DNA of 64,000 nt from Candidatus Saccharibacteria bacterium oral taxon 488 (GTDB lineage: Bacteria > Patescibacteriota > Saccharimonadia > Saccharimonadales > Saccharimonadaceae). The notes below the pieces were generated by a model. That model saw only the letters and a program-made list of their open reading frames with translations, did no database searches and was not told where the DNA came from. Made by a program: the position numbers and the translations under genes. Below, one piece after another: positions 9,036 to 18,741 of the stretch; the first letter of the stretch is position 1; every line of letters starts with the position of its first letter. Location: contig CP047917.1 of the NCBI GenBank assembly GCA_010202115.1, forward strand, positions 1 to 64,000, given 5' to 3'.

Positions 9036-10898
9036 CTACACTGCTCCGTACCCGCCGAGTGGTGTTTCTGATGGTAGTTGGTGTCGAGAGATCGGCGAGG
9101 TGTTGATCAGTTCGTATTCGGTGTCGCTAGCCTGGATCTGAATGTGAACGTGGTTTTGCCCGGCAAAGAATAGCCCTTGGCCCACGGGGAAATTGGCGAG
9201 GCGTTTTTGCTCTTCCTCGGTTAGCTTGAAGACGCTAGAAAGGACATCAACGGCGCTGGTTGACTGCTTGAGCAGCAGCTGCATCGACGAGTTGGCGACG
9301 ATGGCCCGACCCATCTTGCTACCCATAAAGTCCTCGACGTCCTGGGTGATGGTCGTGAGACCCAGCTGGTATTTGCGGGCGCGCTTGGCGAGAGAAAACA
9401 GGAAGTTAGCTGAGTCGTCGTAGCGCATCAGCTGCCAGGCCTCATCGACGATGAGCATGCGCCGTTTCTGGTCGGTACGCGTAATGTTCCAGATGTGATT
9501 CAGTACAATATACATAGCGATCGGCCGCAGCTCGTCCTCAAGGTCGCGGATATTAAAGACCACCATGGTGTTATTGATATCAATATTTGATTGCTGACTA
9601 AAGATACCAGCGAAAGTACCGGAGGTAAATTTGCGCAGCCGCTGAGCGAGGCTCGGCCCGGTGCCGCCCATATGAAGCAATGTATCGTAGAGGTCGGCGA
9701 TAGTTGGCGGTGTCGAGTGATGTGTCAACGGGTCAGCGGTGATGCCGACGCGGGCGTACGTATCAATCAGCGCTTGGTCAATATCAGCCTCCTCGGCGGC
9801 CGTCAGTCCAGCGATAATCTGTCCGCCCGCTGTTGTCTGTGAGCCGCCCAGCATCTGTCGTAACAACCCGTGCAGCGTCACCAAATTCGCCCTCAGCGCA
9901 TCGTCCGCCTCATCGGTATCAATCACTCGCGGTAGATCAAACGGATTGATGCGGGTATCGCTGTTGAGGCTCAGTCGAATGTAGCTACCGCCGACGGCGT
10001 CGGATAATTTCTGGTATTCGTTTTCTGGGTCGATAATCACGATGTCTGAACCAAGCATCATGCTGCGCAGCGCCTCCAGCTTGACTGTGAACGACTTACC
10101 GGCACCAGATTTCGCGAACACCACCATATTGGCATTCTCGAGGGAGAAGCGGTCAAAAATCACCAGGCCGTTGTTATGCATATTGATACCATAGAGCACG
10201 CCCTCGCCGTCGGTCAGGTCAGCCGAGGTAAACGGAAAGCTGGTGGAAATAGCGCCAGTATTCATGTTGCGGCGAACCTGGAGCTGGTCGGTCAGTTGCG
10301 GAATGGTGCTGTTGAGACCCTGCTCTTGTTGGGCCGAGGCAACCTTAGAGAATACTAGCTGCTGGCCAAAAATTGTCTCAATCTTGTGCTGGATAAAGTT
10401 GAGCTCATCAATACTGTCGGCATAAATCGTAATGTAAAGGCCAAAGCGGAAGAACTTTTCCGAGCCGATCTGTAACTGGTTACGCAGCTCCTCGGCGTCC
10501 TGTAATGCCGCTTCCATCGCTGGGTCGCGCACCTTGCCCTTCTCAGAGTTGATGCTGAGGCTGGCCTCAAGCTGCGTCACTTTCTTGCGCAGGTTGTTGA
10601 GCACCACCTGGGTGTCAACTGGATAGATGAACATGCTGATATCCAGCACCTCGTCGATATTGATCACCGAGCTGAGCCAACCGGTGTATAACTCGCGCGG
10701 ATAGCCATAGACGTACATGGTGCGACCGTACTTTGAGCCGAGACGGAAGTGGTCAGACTTGAGCTCGAGGCTGCTTGGGGCGATGAAGTCGCGTAGGGTT
10801 CTCACGCCAGTGAGAAAGGCCTGCTCAACCTCGGCCTGCTCGCGGGCCCGCTGTTGGGCGGCGATATCAATGGCGTCCAGCTTCTTTTTCCTAGCCAT
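9036..10898 (-). CDS. virB4: VirB4/TraC-type T4SS ATPase
   Basis: This 620-aa ATPase is the motor of the T4SS-like apparatus. Walker A FAKSGAGKSFT lies near residue 262 and Walker B MLIVDEAWQLM near 483. An RARKYQLGLTTITQD stretch typical of VirB4 follows. The start at 10898 is chosen because GGAGGAG is correctly spaced from this ATG and it gives an 8-bp overlap with the upstream gene. A longer reading frame from 10949 exists but has no ribosome site. The adjacent upstream gene encodes a TraC-like N-terminal-domain protein, so the VirB4 function may be shared by two polypeptides. Identity is firm. Confidence 0.95.
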   Translation of the reverse strand: MARKKKLDAIDIAAQQRAREQAEVEQAFLTGVRTLRDFIAPSSLELKSDHFRLGSKYGRTMYVYGYPRELYTGWLSSVINIDEVLDISMFIYPVDTQVVLNNLRKKVTQLEASLSINSEKGKVRDPAMEAALQDAEELRNQLQIGSEKFFRFGLYITIYADSIDELNFIQHKIETIFGQQLVFSKVASAQQEQGLNSTIPQLTDQLQVRRNMNTGAISTSFPFTSADLTDGEGVLYGINMHNNGLVIFDRFSLENANMVVFAKSGAGKSFTVKLEALRSMMLGSDIVIIDPENEYQKLSDAVGGSYIRLSLNSDTRINPFDLPRVIDTDEADDALRANLVTLHGLLRQMLGGSQTTAGGQIIAGLTAAEEADIDQALIDTYARVGITADPLTHHSTPPTIADLYDTLLHMGGTGPSLAQRLRKFTSGTFAGIFSQQSNIDINNTMVVFNIRDLEDELRPIAMYIVLNHIWNITRTDQKRRMLIVDEAWQLMRYDDSANFLFSLAKRARKYQLGLTTITQDVEDFMGSKMGRAIVANSSMQLLLKQSTSAVDVLSSVFKLTEEEQKRLANFPVGQGLFFAGQNHVHIQIQASDTEYELINTSPISRHQLPSETPLGGYGAV

Positions 10899-11964
10899 GT
10901 CGTGCTCCTCCATATCCATGTGGCGATTCGCCCTGTCCCTTGCGAACATAGGTCGTTGCTAGTTCATCGGCACCAACACTGAGTGGCTGCTGTGGCGCCA
11001 CGTCAGGGTTGTATGAGCTGTAGAATAATTCGCCCAGCTGTTTGGTATTAAGCTGCGCGCTCTTTACGCCCATCTGAAACAGCCCGCTCATTACCGAATC
11101 AACTCGGTTCTTAATTTCATCCTTGGCCTTTTCGTAGGCGGTTTGTTCAATCTTGGTGACGGTGTTGTCTTTCTTGCCGCCGAAGAAGCTATCGAACAGA
11201 CCCTTGGCCTGCTGTTTAATAACTTGCATGTCGCCACTCTGATAATACGGCACAACGATATAAAAATCCTTATCCATAATATTGGCTTCTTGGGCGAGGA
11301 CATCGATGAAGTTGATGTAGTCATCCATCAGCACGTTCAGGAGCATATTGTCTTGGTTGCGGCGAATGTCAATCAGCCGGTCGATGTACGGCCCGATGTC
11401 AACGCGCCGTGAGCGAATGAGCACTTGAACCGGAAAATATAACGAATTAAGGAAGTTTTGGTAGCTAAACTCAATTCCCTCACGCTCACGGCCACTCATC
11501 AGGTCAAAGTTAATTGATTGACACTGAACAATCGCCCGAAAGCTGCCGTCGTTCATGATGATCATGTTCTCGCGCATCTCAGAAAATAGCAGCGTATTCT
11601 GGGTGCTGGTCGGGCCTTTTTGTTGAGGTTTTGCCTGGTTAGTCGGCTGCTTGGCGGGTTGTTGTGGGGCTGGCTGTGGTTGGTTGGGCTCGGGTGTGGA
11701 CGGTGGGTTGGGGGCTGGTTGTGCCGCGGGTTGTGCGCTTGGCATCGGTTGTGGCTGGGCTGGCGCCTGTGGTAATTGCTGTGGCAGCGGGCTGAATTGA
11801 TCGGGGTACTGAGCGTACGGTGAGGTTGGTTCCGTAGAGACTGGGTCAGGCCCAGAGGCGATAACCCCCGGCATGGTTGGCGGATTTGATGGTGCACCAA
11901 ACTGTGGTGCAGCGGCTGCATCTGGTGGATAGTGATATGGTTGCTGTTGCTGATTTGGTTGCAT
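10891..11964 (-). CDS. TraC/VirB4 N-terminal-domain-like protein with Pro/Gln-rich leader
   Basis: This 357-aa protein has about 120 residues of Pro/Gln/Ala-rich low-complexity sequence and then a folded domain of about 190 residues. The domain begins LLFSEMRENMIIMNDGSF and includes SREREGIEFSYQNFLNSL, which resembles the N-terminal domain that precedes the ATPase in TraC/VirB4 proteins. There is no Walker motif. The second ATG (11964) is preferred because AGGTGGG lies at proper spacing; the first ATG is at 11970. The gene sits between prgI and virB4, the usual order in Gram-positive-type and CPR clusters. The disordered arm may bind partners at the inner membrane. Confidence 0.8.
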   Translation of the reverse strand: MQPNQQQQPYHYPPDAAAAPQFGAPSNPPTMPGVIASGPDPVSTEPTSPYAQYPDQFSPLPQQLPQAPAQPQPMPSAQPAAQPAPNPPSTPEPNQPQPAPQQPAKQPTNQAKPQQKGPTSTQNTLLFSEMRENMIIMNDGSFRAIVQCQSINFDLMSGREREGIEFSYQNFLNSLYFPVQVLIRSRRVDIGPYIDRLIDIRRNQDNMLLNVLMDDYINFIDVLAQEANIMDKDFYIVVPYYQSGDMQVIKQQAKGLFDSFFGGKKDNTVTKIEQTAYEKAKDEIKNRVDSVMSGLFQMGVKSAQLNTKQLGELFYSSYNPDVAPQQPLSVGADELATTYVRKGQGESPHGYGGARHG

Positions 11965-11975
11965 AGACATCCCAC

Positions 11976-12875
11976 CTAGTGAAGCGAAATCACGACTTCC
12001 TTATCATGTTCTTTTTGGATGCGACCGGCCTCTCGTTGCAGTGAGGCGACCGACAGATCGCTGTGATTACGCGCTAGATCCATTATAGCAGGCGAGACGG
12101 GTGCTGTGCTAGGGGGCGCCTGGTCGGTGTGAGTCGTCGCGGTCGTCTGCTCGCTGATGGGCGTGATGATAGACTGCTGCATAGTTGGATAGGGGTTGAA
12201 GGTCGAGGTTTGTAGCGAGTAGGCTTGGTCGTCTTGGCTGTCTTGGGTGGTCTGGGTGGTTGGGGTAGTTTGGGCTCGCTGCATTTGCTGGACAATTTTA
12301 TCATGGCGTCTTTCGTCGGCTCGCTCAATGAGTGTTTCAAAGGCGCGGGCTGTCTTGCTACTTGGGTCGAGCGGGTCTTGGGCGGTTTGGGCCTCGTTGT
12401 ACCAATCCGCCTGCATCGAACTATTCATCACCGAGCTGTTTGGATTATCGACACCGCGCACCGACCAACCGTGCGTGTCCACCAGCGTCGCCAGATACGA
12501 CAGCCGGCGATTGACCTCGGCCTGGTCATACCCCTTGCCGTATTGCTTTTCCTCAACCCGCGGGGCGATCACCTCGACCATTCGCTCAATACCATCGGCT
12601 CGCCACAGTCGCTGCTTGGGCTTGAGGATGAACGAAATAACCGCCGCGAGGTACACCTCCATCGGTTGATCCTTGCGCAGCGGCAAGGCTAACGCCCCGA
12701 AAAACAGTGCAACCGGCACCGGGATAATCGCCAGCGGCGGCAGCACCGAGAATAGCCCCCACGCCAGCGCAATCATGCCGATCGCGACGATCAAGAAAAT
12801 AAACTGCTTGAAACTAAACGGCCCGAGCAGCTTGTCTTCAGCTTCCACATCCTGGGGAACTTTGTAGACAGCCAT
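11976..12875 (-). CDS. prgI: PrgI family protein (VirB3-like)
   Basis: PrgI-family proteins are small inner-membrane T4SS subunits encoded next to VirB4, equivalent to VirB3. The N-terminus MAVYKVPQDVEAEDKLLGPF is the family hallmark. It is followed by two close membrane spans (residues about 26-65). The remaining 200 or more residues are soluble and end in a Gln/Thr/Pro-rich region, so this 299-aa version is much longer than minimal PrgI. The gene follows a VirB6-like gene and precedes the TraC-like and VirB4 genes. A TATAAT box lies 8 nt before the ATG. Confidence 0.9.
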   Translation of the reverse strand: MAVYKVPQDVEAEDKLLGPFSFKQFIFLIVAIGMIALAWGLFSVLPPLAIIPVPVALFFGALALPLRKDQPMEVYLAAVISFILKPKQRLWRADGIERMVEVIAPRVEEKQYGKGYDQAEVNRRLSYLATLVDTHGWSVRGVDNPNSSVMNSSMQADWYNEAQTAQDPLDPSSKTARAFETLIERADERRHDKIVQQMQRAQTTPTTQTTQDSQDDQAYSLQTSTFNPYPTMQQSIITPISEQTTATTHTDQAPPSTAPVSPAIMDLARNHSDLSVASLQREAGRIQKEHDKEVVISLH

Positions 12876-12883
12876 TGGGTACT

Positions 12884-12889
12884 ATTATA
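12884..12889 (-). promoter_or_regulatory. Extended -10 element of prgI (leaderless-type)
   Basis: On the minus strand TGCTATAAT ends 8 nt before the prgI ATG, overlapping the stop of the upstream VirB6-like gene (12885). There is no clear -35, but the TGn extension compensates in typical sigma70 promoters. No Shine-Dalgarno sequence is evident. Confidence 0.5.
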
Positions 12890-15500
12890 GCAGATTTTGA
12901 ATGCCTTTGAGGGCGTCTCCCTGCTCACGACTATATCGGCCCCTGTATAGCTTATCAGTTAAAACAGTTGTAATGCTCTTGTTAAGGAATTTCTTCGCCT
13001 CTGGTGTCAGTTGTGCGGCAATATTATGCTTCTGCATCATATCAAGCGTATCCTCAAGGAACACCGCGTCACTTGCCAGGGCTTTGTCAGCACTCAACTT
13101 ACCCTTCTCAAAAGCCTTTATCATATTGCGCACCTTGAAGGCGTCACCAGTATCCTTGATGGCATTGGCCTGTATATCAACACACTCCGATCCACCTAGC
13201 CACCATGGTCGTGCACTATTGTTTTTCAGCGCAACACCAAGCTCCTGAGCGAGGTCGTCTGTCAAATTGTTCATCTGTACCTTGCTGAGCATATCAAGCA
13301 GTGGTTTAGCACCACGACTGCTTGCGATCTTGCGACCAGCCGCATTCCTGATATCGTCAGTTGCTGGGATATTGCCAACAGCATTGCCGCCGATGAGGCT
13401 TACTGTATCGGCATCGCTCACATTGCTGCCGTTAAGGATAGCAGTGGCGTTCTTGACCGATTCTTCATAGGCGGCACTCACCGTTTGAGCGGCAGCAGCG
13501 GCGGCGCGCCGCGACCCAAGGTCATCACTCATACCTGGAATTGATGCATAGTAAGCGTCCTCGATACCACCAGCGGCCGATCGAAGTGCTGCGCCGGTAT
13601 TGTCATCACGCATGGCGCGGGCGAACTGATCATTAAGGACGCGATCGATACCACTCTTGCGCAAACCTTGAACCGCTAGAGTTTGATGTGAATCACGTGC
13701 TCGTTGTACAGCCTCTTGGACTGCGGTGTTATCGGCAACATTTTCTGGCAATTCCCCGTGTCCAGTCTGAAGTGCCGTAAAGCGATTGTCGAGCACCTGC
13801 TTCTCGGCATCAACCATCTGACGAATGGACCGTGATTGGAAATCCTGAACGATAGCCGCCTTGTCAGTACTTTGATGCGCATTCCATGCTGACTGCAGCT
13901 TCCCTTCGGCGATATTTTTATCTTCTTCAACAGAGCGCCTAAACTGGTCAAGCTTTCTGTAGCTGGCGGTTTCGGTGCGCTGTACGTTTGACTGATTACG
14001 CAGCCCCTCTAGCCTATCCTTACGGTTTTGTGATGACTGCGCCAGTCTGCGTCGCCATGCCGTTGGGGTAAATTTGCTATTTGGACGTTTGTTGAGTTTT
14101 TTATGTTTCGTAATCTCGCTCTGCTCTTTTGCCCAGTTCTTAGATCGGTCGAATAATCCCTTACTGCGGTCATTGACGAGACCGGTGAATTTACCGAGGA
14201 GTCCGCCGCCCAACTTAATCATCAACGGTGTTAGGGCGAGTGGCGCGATCTGGACTGCCATACCGAGGATATACATCACTGCCCCGTTCGGTCCCGCGGC
14301 GTTTTGCATAATGACTGAGCCCGCCAGCTGTGCCCCACCGAAGGCAGCCGCAAACCCCGGGAAGAATATTAGCATCGTCAAGAAGACGTCCTTCCACTTG
14401 TCAAACCACTTCTCCGTACCCGGTAACAAATAAGCCACAAAAGCCAACGGCGAAATGATAATCAAAATAACGATCAACGCCTGACGGGCGGCCATAATGA
14501 TAACAACGAGAAGAATAACAAGTCCAATACCACACAAAAGCGGCACAACAAAAGGAAGTAGCTCGGCTCGCATATGGAGCCCCGCAGCCAACGCCGCACC
14601 GCCAGCGGCACCTCCCAAAATCTGGAAGGTAACCTCTTGCCAAGTCATTGGTTCAGATGCTGGTGCCGATCCGCCCAGGGTGGCGACTGTGTTACGAATA
14701 TTCATGAACATGTCCTGGAGCGCACTTCCGGCGATGTTTGACAGGTCGAGGAGGATGGCGCAGACGTGGAACGACAAATTGACTAGTATCGCCGCGACAA
14801 TCAACCGAGGCAACATCTTTTTGATGCCATAATTGGAGATGCCCATAGAAGTAACTTGTGAATAAATAATGACTATGAACATGACGATAAAGATACCGTT
14901 GGCGATATTGCGAACGATATTCCAAGCCAGAAAGATGCCACCGGTCTGATTACCCGTCTGAAGCGGTGGCACCACGAGGAAGCTTTTAAGCACCCCAAAC
15001 ATCCAGTCGATGGAGCTAGCTAACCACGCCGAAACGGGACAAAGGATCCAGCCGATACCGCCAGCAACTTCACACGAAGACGCAGAGTTTTGGCTCGGTG
15101 GGTCAATTGATAATGTGGTCGATTCTTTCTTTGTGTAAGTGTTTGGCGCAGTATACGTGAACGTCGTTAGGGACACCGAGGTCATCGATCCGAGGTCACC
15201 TGTTGACGGAAAGTGAATTACGCGAACGTCTTGATTATTGGCTACAGTTTTCTTTGACATGTAGACCACTTGGTCAGACCCTAAGTTGAGGACCTTTAGT
15301 TTGTCGACGTCGGAAACTCGCTCAAATGTCTCGTTGTCGTAGGATATTTTGCTACTATCCCACTTTGCGTCCGCCGCCAACGCCTGGCCTGAGGTTACGA
15401 CCGTACTCAAAAAAACACTGACTAGGAGGCCCACCGCCAGCAATATAAACCATTGCAACCATCGCATCGACGATCGCCCTTGTGAACGTAACCACTCCAT
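12885..15500 (-). CDS. VirB6-like polytopic T4SS protein, copy A
   Basis: This 871-aa protein has a signal-like N-terminus, an outer domain of about 120 residues and a polytopic core (about residues 150-460). A long charged, helical C-terminal region of about 400 residues is presumably cytoplasmic. The core contains GISNYGIKKMLPRLIVAAIL and is near-identical in places to the next upstream gene product, so the two are tandem paralogs. VirB6/TrbL proteins form the inner-membrane channel. I choose the ATG at 15500 over 15518 because a promoter (TTGACT-17-TACCAT) ends 8 nt before it; the longer start would lie inside the promoter. Confidence 0.85.
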   Translation of the reverse strand: MEWLRSQGRSSMRWLQWFILLAVGLLVSVFLSTVVTSGQALAADAKWDSSKISYDNETFERVSDVDKLKVLNLGSDQVVYMSKKTVANNQDVRVIHFPSTGDLGSMTSVSLTTFTYTAPNTYTKKESTTLSIDPPSQNSASSCEVAGGIGWILCPVSAWLASSIDWMFGVLKSFLVVPPLQTGNQTGGIFLAWNIVRNIANGIFIVMFIVIIYSQVTSMGISNYGIKKMLPRLIVAAILVNLSFHVCAILLDLSNIAGSALQDMFMNIRNTVATLGGSAPASEPMTWQEVTFQILGGAAGGAALAAGLHMRAELLPFVVPLLCGIGLVILLVVIIMAARQALIVILIIISPLAFVAYLLPGTEKWFDKWKDVFLTMLIFFPGFAAAFGGAQLAGSVIMQNAAGPNGAVMYILGMAVQIAPLALTPLMIKLGGGLLGKFTGLVNDRSKGLFDRSKNWAKEQSEITKHKKLNKRPNSKFTPTAWRRRLAQSSQNRKDRLEGLRNQSNVQRTETASYRKLDQFRRSVEEDKNIAEGKLQSAWNAHQSTDKAAIVQDFQSRSIRQMVDAEKQVLDNRFTALQTGHGELPENVADNTAVQEAVQRARDSHQTLAVQGLRKSGIDRVLNDQFARAMRDDNTGAALRSAAGGIEDAYYASIPGMSDDLGSRRAAAAAAQTVSAAYEESVKNATAILNGSNVSDADTVSLIGGNAVGNIPATDDIRNAAGRKIASSRGAKPLLDMLSKVQMNNLTDDLAQELGVALKNNSARPWWLGGSECVDIQANAIKDTGDAFKVRNMIKAFEKGKLSADKALASDAVFLEDTLDMMQKHNIAAQLTPEAKKFLNKSITTVLTDKLYRGRYSREQGDALKGIQNLL

Positions 15501-15508
15501 TACTGGCA

Positions 15509-15537
15509 ATGGTAGCATTTTTATAGAGAAAAGTCAA
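15509..15537 (-). promoter_or_regulatory. Promoter of VirB6-like copy A (leaderless-type)
   Basis: On the minus strand a -35 TTGACT (15537-15532), a 17-bp spacer ending in TGC, and a -10 TACCAT (15514-15509) end 8 nt before the ATG at 15500. The position predicts a leaderless mRNA inside the operon. Confidence 0.6.
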
Positions 15538-15543
15538 TAGTTT

Positions 15544-18500
15544 TTAGCTGGTGGCAGGTGGATTATTGTTTCGATTATTGCGATTATTTTGATTATTTGG
15601 CGGTGCTGAAGGTGGGGATTGCGGTGGAGCCGGCCCTCTCCCTGTTCCGGCAACGAATGTTCTCCCCGTCGGGGTGTCTGACGAGACCGCCTCGGTGATA
15701 TTGTTAATTTCTACCGTAGAATTAATCGCATTTTTGACATCATCTGCTGTTACGCCACTCATATCGTGTGGCACTTGTAGCTCCTGAGGTTCGGCTACTC
15801 TATCGCTGTTTCGTATATTTTCAAGCTCTTTGCGCGCACTACCTGATATCGAGGTATTGATACGTTTATTGTCAAGCACTGAGGCTGCCCTCTCGGCGGA
15901 GACACCGACCATTTTCTGGCCGCCCTTGGTGAATTCAGTTTCACCAGCGACCTTAATTGCACTGGATGTCTGTCGTGCCAATTTTTCATCACTTAATCCG
16001 CTGACTCCCTTGGCGGTCAGTTCGGCCATTTGTTGCTGGCTAAAGCTGACCGAGGTTGCCCCGTTCTGTTCCATTTGGTCAATGGCCGTTCTACCCATTT
16101 CAAACAGGCCGGCATGGTCATCTTTCATTCTGGTGAGGGTTTCCGCCATGCGGCGGTTGCTGATAGTTCCACCACCCTGGAGATACTCGTACATTTGTTC
16201 GGCACCGTGCTTACCAGTTGACTCTAATTTTTTAAAGGCAATGTGTTTAAGTATCTCATTGTCTCCGGCGCCCTTCAGTGCAGCGGCTGCATCGCCGTTG
16301 TACCGATAATCAAGCATACGCTCTGCTGTCTTGCGCTCTTCGTCGTCCACGGCATCTTGACCCTCGGCAGCACTGCGAATACCATAATCTCCTCCGAGGA
16401 AGCGGTTATTTGCTAAAGCGCTCTCGTTAAATCTTTTGCTGAGCCGAGACTTTCGATTTCTCCAGAGTCTATCTAGGGCTCCGGTGCCCTCCCATGCTCC
16501 GGCCCGCATGAGGGCCTTGCGGCGCTGCTGTCGCTGCTTGCGAAACTTTTGCATCTCGCCAAGCCGTGAGTTATCGTATGCACCTTTTGCCCAGTTTTTG
16601 GCGCTGCCACCGAGGCCACCGAGGCGACCACCGGCGTTGTTGATGTGCTGGCCGATCGCCCCAGCGACATCAATGGCTTTTTTGAGAACGCTCCACACGG
16701 CGATGAGCGGCAGAACTTTGATCAGCTCACCAACGATTTGCATGACCGTATTATCAGCATCTGTAGCTCCCGCTTTAACAATTGATCCCGCCAAGATACC
16801 ACCACCGAATAGCAACCCAACGATTGGAAAGACCATGAGTAGCCCCACAAAGGTTGAGCGCCATTTACTAAAGAATTTTTCGGTGTTTGGTAGCAAGAAG
16901 GCAACAAAAGCCAGCGGTGAGATAACGATAAGGATGACGATGAGAGCCTTGCGGGCGATCAACAGGGCGGCGATAGTCACCATTACGACCAGTCCGGAAA
17001 CAAGTGCTCCGATTAGAACCGCAAGAGCGAGAACTGCGGCCGTAGCCCCAGCGAGGACGGTTAATGCTATGCCTCCCCAGGTTTCGCCTCCTTGTCCTGA
17101 CTTTAGGACACTATTAGCAGCACTAATACCGTCACCGATACCACCCAGACCTGCTCGTAGGCCGTAGCCAAGGATATTAGATAAGTCAACGGCAATTTGA
17201 CAGATGTAAATTGATAAGTTCACCAAGATTGCGGCGATGATGAGCCGTGGCAGCATCTTTTTGATGCCGTAGTTTGAGATGCCAAAGCCAGTGAGCTGTG
17301 AGATGATGATTGCTAAGAACATAATGATAAACGCACCATTGGCAATGTTGCGCATGATCCCCCAGGCTGCCTGTACCTCACCTCCAGAAGCAAGGCCCGG
17401 CTCAATCTTTAGGAAGTTGTCGGCGATCATGGCGAAAGCCGCGTCTGCTATACGTGCCATAAAATTAATCACCGGGCAGACGAGCCAGCCGAGTTCCTTA
17501 ACGGCGCAGTCGGGTCTGTCGTCATTACCATTATCGCTTTGACCGGATGGGGTGTCGGCGGTTATATTAGAGAGAGAGCTTTTTATGTCGTCTTCAGAAT
17601 ACCCTGATTGTTTTTTCAGACAATCAACATATTCACTAGAGTTTGCCACGTTGCCATTCGACGGCATCTTATCCTTACAAGCGTTCATCCAGCTGTCAAC
17701 TTGTTGTTTACATATTTGCTCCGCTGGCCCTCCGACGCCTCCGCCGTTTTTCTCGATACATTTTTTTAGGAGAGCGTCATAAACGGCCTTGCGGGTATTA
17801 TCGGCGGCTTCGGTTTTTGCTGATTTTGCGGCTGCTTCAGCGTTGTCTGATGCCCACTGTGCAATCTCCGCACATGACATCTCTGTTTTTGCACCACCAG
17901 AAGGACCATAAGGCGAGTCAGCTCCATGAAACATACGAACCCTTTTACCTGCATCCGGGAGATAAAAATATCCATAAGCTGCCGTACTGTCAGTTAAAGC
18001 AACCGCTGTTTTTTTATTGCGCTGATCGGCCTTTATGTCATTACTTGCGGCGTCATCCCCGCTATCATATCCTCGCCACTCGGCCTTACAACCAGCGTTT
18101 TGGGCCGACAAGAGTGCCGCCATCGCCGTGGAATAATTAACCAATGCCGAGTCGAACTTTAGGCTTTTACCAGCCTTTTTTTCAAGAACCTGAATTGCGT
18201 ACGCGCCCCTGTCCCTTGGTATATTCCACCTACCACCGCTGTACTCACCCTTGGTAATATTGCTAATACAGTCAAGGCCGGCGTTATCTCGCCACTCACC
18301 CTTTAGCGCGCAGAACATGTCGGTAAAAGAACTGTAGCCAAATGTGTCTCGTGTGGCGGACACTAGTTCTTTACAGCTAAACTGCCCATCGTCACCGTCG
18401 GCAACTGGACCGACGGTAGTAATAGTGGTGAAGCTGCCGCCCCAATCACCGCTGGCAATTCTTGCTGGGGTGAGTCCACTATCAAATCCTTGACGATGAC

Positions 18501-18702
18501 TAATACAGTTGCTCATAGCCAACGCGAGAGAGCGCTGTTTGACTTGAGTGAGGTATGGTGAATAATCAAGGCGCGCCCGAGCTGCACTAGCGGTCGGCGA
18601 CAGCGCAAAAAACGTCATGAGCATCGGAACGACTAATAGTGCGGCAAGTCCGATTAGAATGGGGCGAATACGTTTATGCGGGGTTTTCTTTTGCGCAAGC
18701 AT
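15544..18702 (-). CDS. VirB6-like polytopic T4SS protein, copy B
   Basis: This 1052-aa protein is the first gene of the secretion operon. A signal anchor (about residues 14-40) leads to an outer domain of about 350 residues with scattered Cys. The polytopic core covers about 390-700, sharing GISNYGIKKMLPRLIIAAIL and DLSNI with copy A. A charged helical C-terminal domain follows and ends in a Pro/Asn-rich tail. The paralog pair may form a heteromeric channel, or one copy may supply the large outer domain for cell contact; both ideas are inference. The ATG lies 7-10 nt from the promoter -10 and has no ribosome site. Confidence 0.85.
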   Translation of the reverse strand: MLAQKKTPHKRIRPILIGLAALLVVPMLMTFFALSPTASAARARLDYSPYLTQVKQRSLALAMSNCISHRQGFDSGLTPARIASGDWGGSFTTITTVGPVADGDDGQFSCKELVSATRDTFGYSSFTDMFCALKGEWRDNAGLDCISNITKGEYSGGRWNIPRDRGAYAIQVLEKKAGKSLKFDSALVNYSTAMAALLSAQNAGCKAEWRGYDSGDDAASNDIKADQRNKKTAVALTDSTAAYGYFYLPDAGKRVRMFHGADSPYGPSGGAKTEMSCAEIAQWASDNAEAAAKSAKTEAADNTRKAVYDALLKKCIEKNGGGVGGPAEQICKQQVDSWMNACKDKMPSNGNVANSSEYVDCLKKQSGYSEDDIKSSLSNITADTPSGQSDNGNDDRPDCAVKELGWLVCPVINFMARIADAAFAMIADNFLKIEPGLASGGEVQAAWGIMRNIANGAFIIMFLAIIISQLTGFGISNYGIKKMLPRLIIAAILVNLSIYICQIAVDLSNILGYGLRAGLGGIGDGISAANSVLKSGQGGETWGGIALTVLAGATAAVLALAVLIGALVSGLVVMVTIAALLIARKALIVILIVISPLAFVAFLLPNTEKFFSKWRSTFVGLLMVFPIVGLLFGGGILAGSIVKAGATDADNTVMQIVGELIKVLPLIAVWSVLKKAIDVAGAIGQHINNAGGRLGGLGGSAKNWAKGAYDNSRLGEMQKFRKQRQQRRKALMRAGAWEGTGALDRLWRNRKSRLSKRFNESALANNRFLGGDYGIRSAAEGQDAVDDEERKTAERMLDYRYNGDAAAALKGAGDNEILKHIAFKKLESTGKHGAEQMYEYLQGGGTISNRRMAETLTRMKDDHAGLFEMGRTAIDQMEQNGATSVSFSQQQMAELTAKGVSGLSDEKLARQTSSAIKVAGETEFTKGGQKMVGVSAERAASVLDNKRINTSISGSARKELENIRNSDRVAEPQELQVPHDMSGVTADDVKNAINSTVEINNITEAVSSDTPTGRTFVAGTGRGPAPPQSPPSAPPNNQNNRNNRNNNPPATS

Positions 18703-18709
18703 TATGTGT

Positions 18710-18741
18710 AGTATAGTATCATGCTTATGCTATAATTTCAA
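18710..18741 (-). promoter_or_regulatory. Main promoter of the T4SS-like operon (leaderless-type)
   Basis: On the minus strand TTGAAA (18741-18736) is followed by 17 bp ending TGA and TACTAT (18718-18713). An overlapping TATACT lies at 18715-18710. Either -10 puts the transcription start within a few nt of the ATG at 18702. No Shine-Dalgarno sequence is present. Confidence 0.65.

Noticed and set aside
11640..11960. Tandem repeat locus or CRISPR-like array in the CAA/CCG-rich stretch
   Set aside because: It is low-complexity Pro/Gln coding sequence of the TraC-like protein, without regular repeat and spacer units.
15544..15640. Repeat element in the AAT-rich 3' end of VirB6-like copy B
   Set aside because: It encodes an Asn/Arg/Pro-rich protein tail and is not repeated elsewhere in the window.
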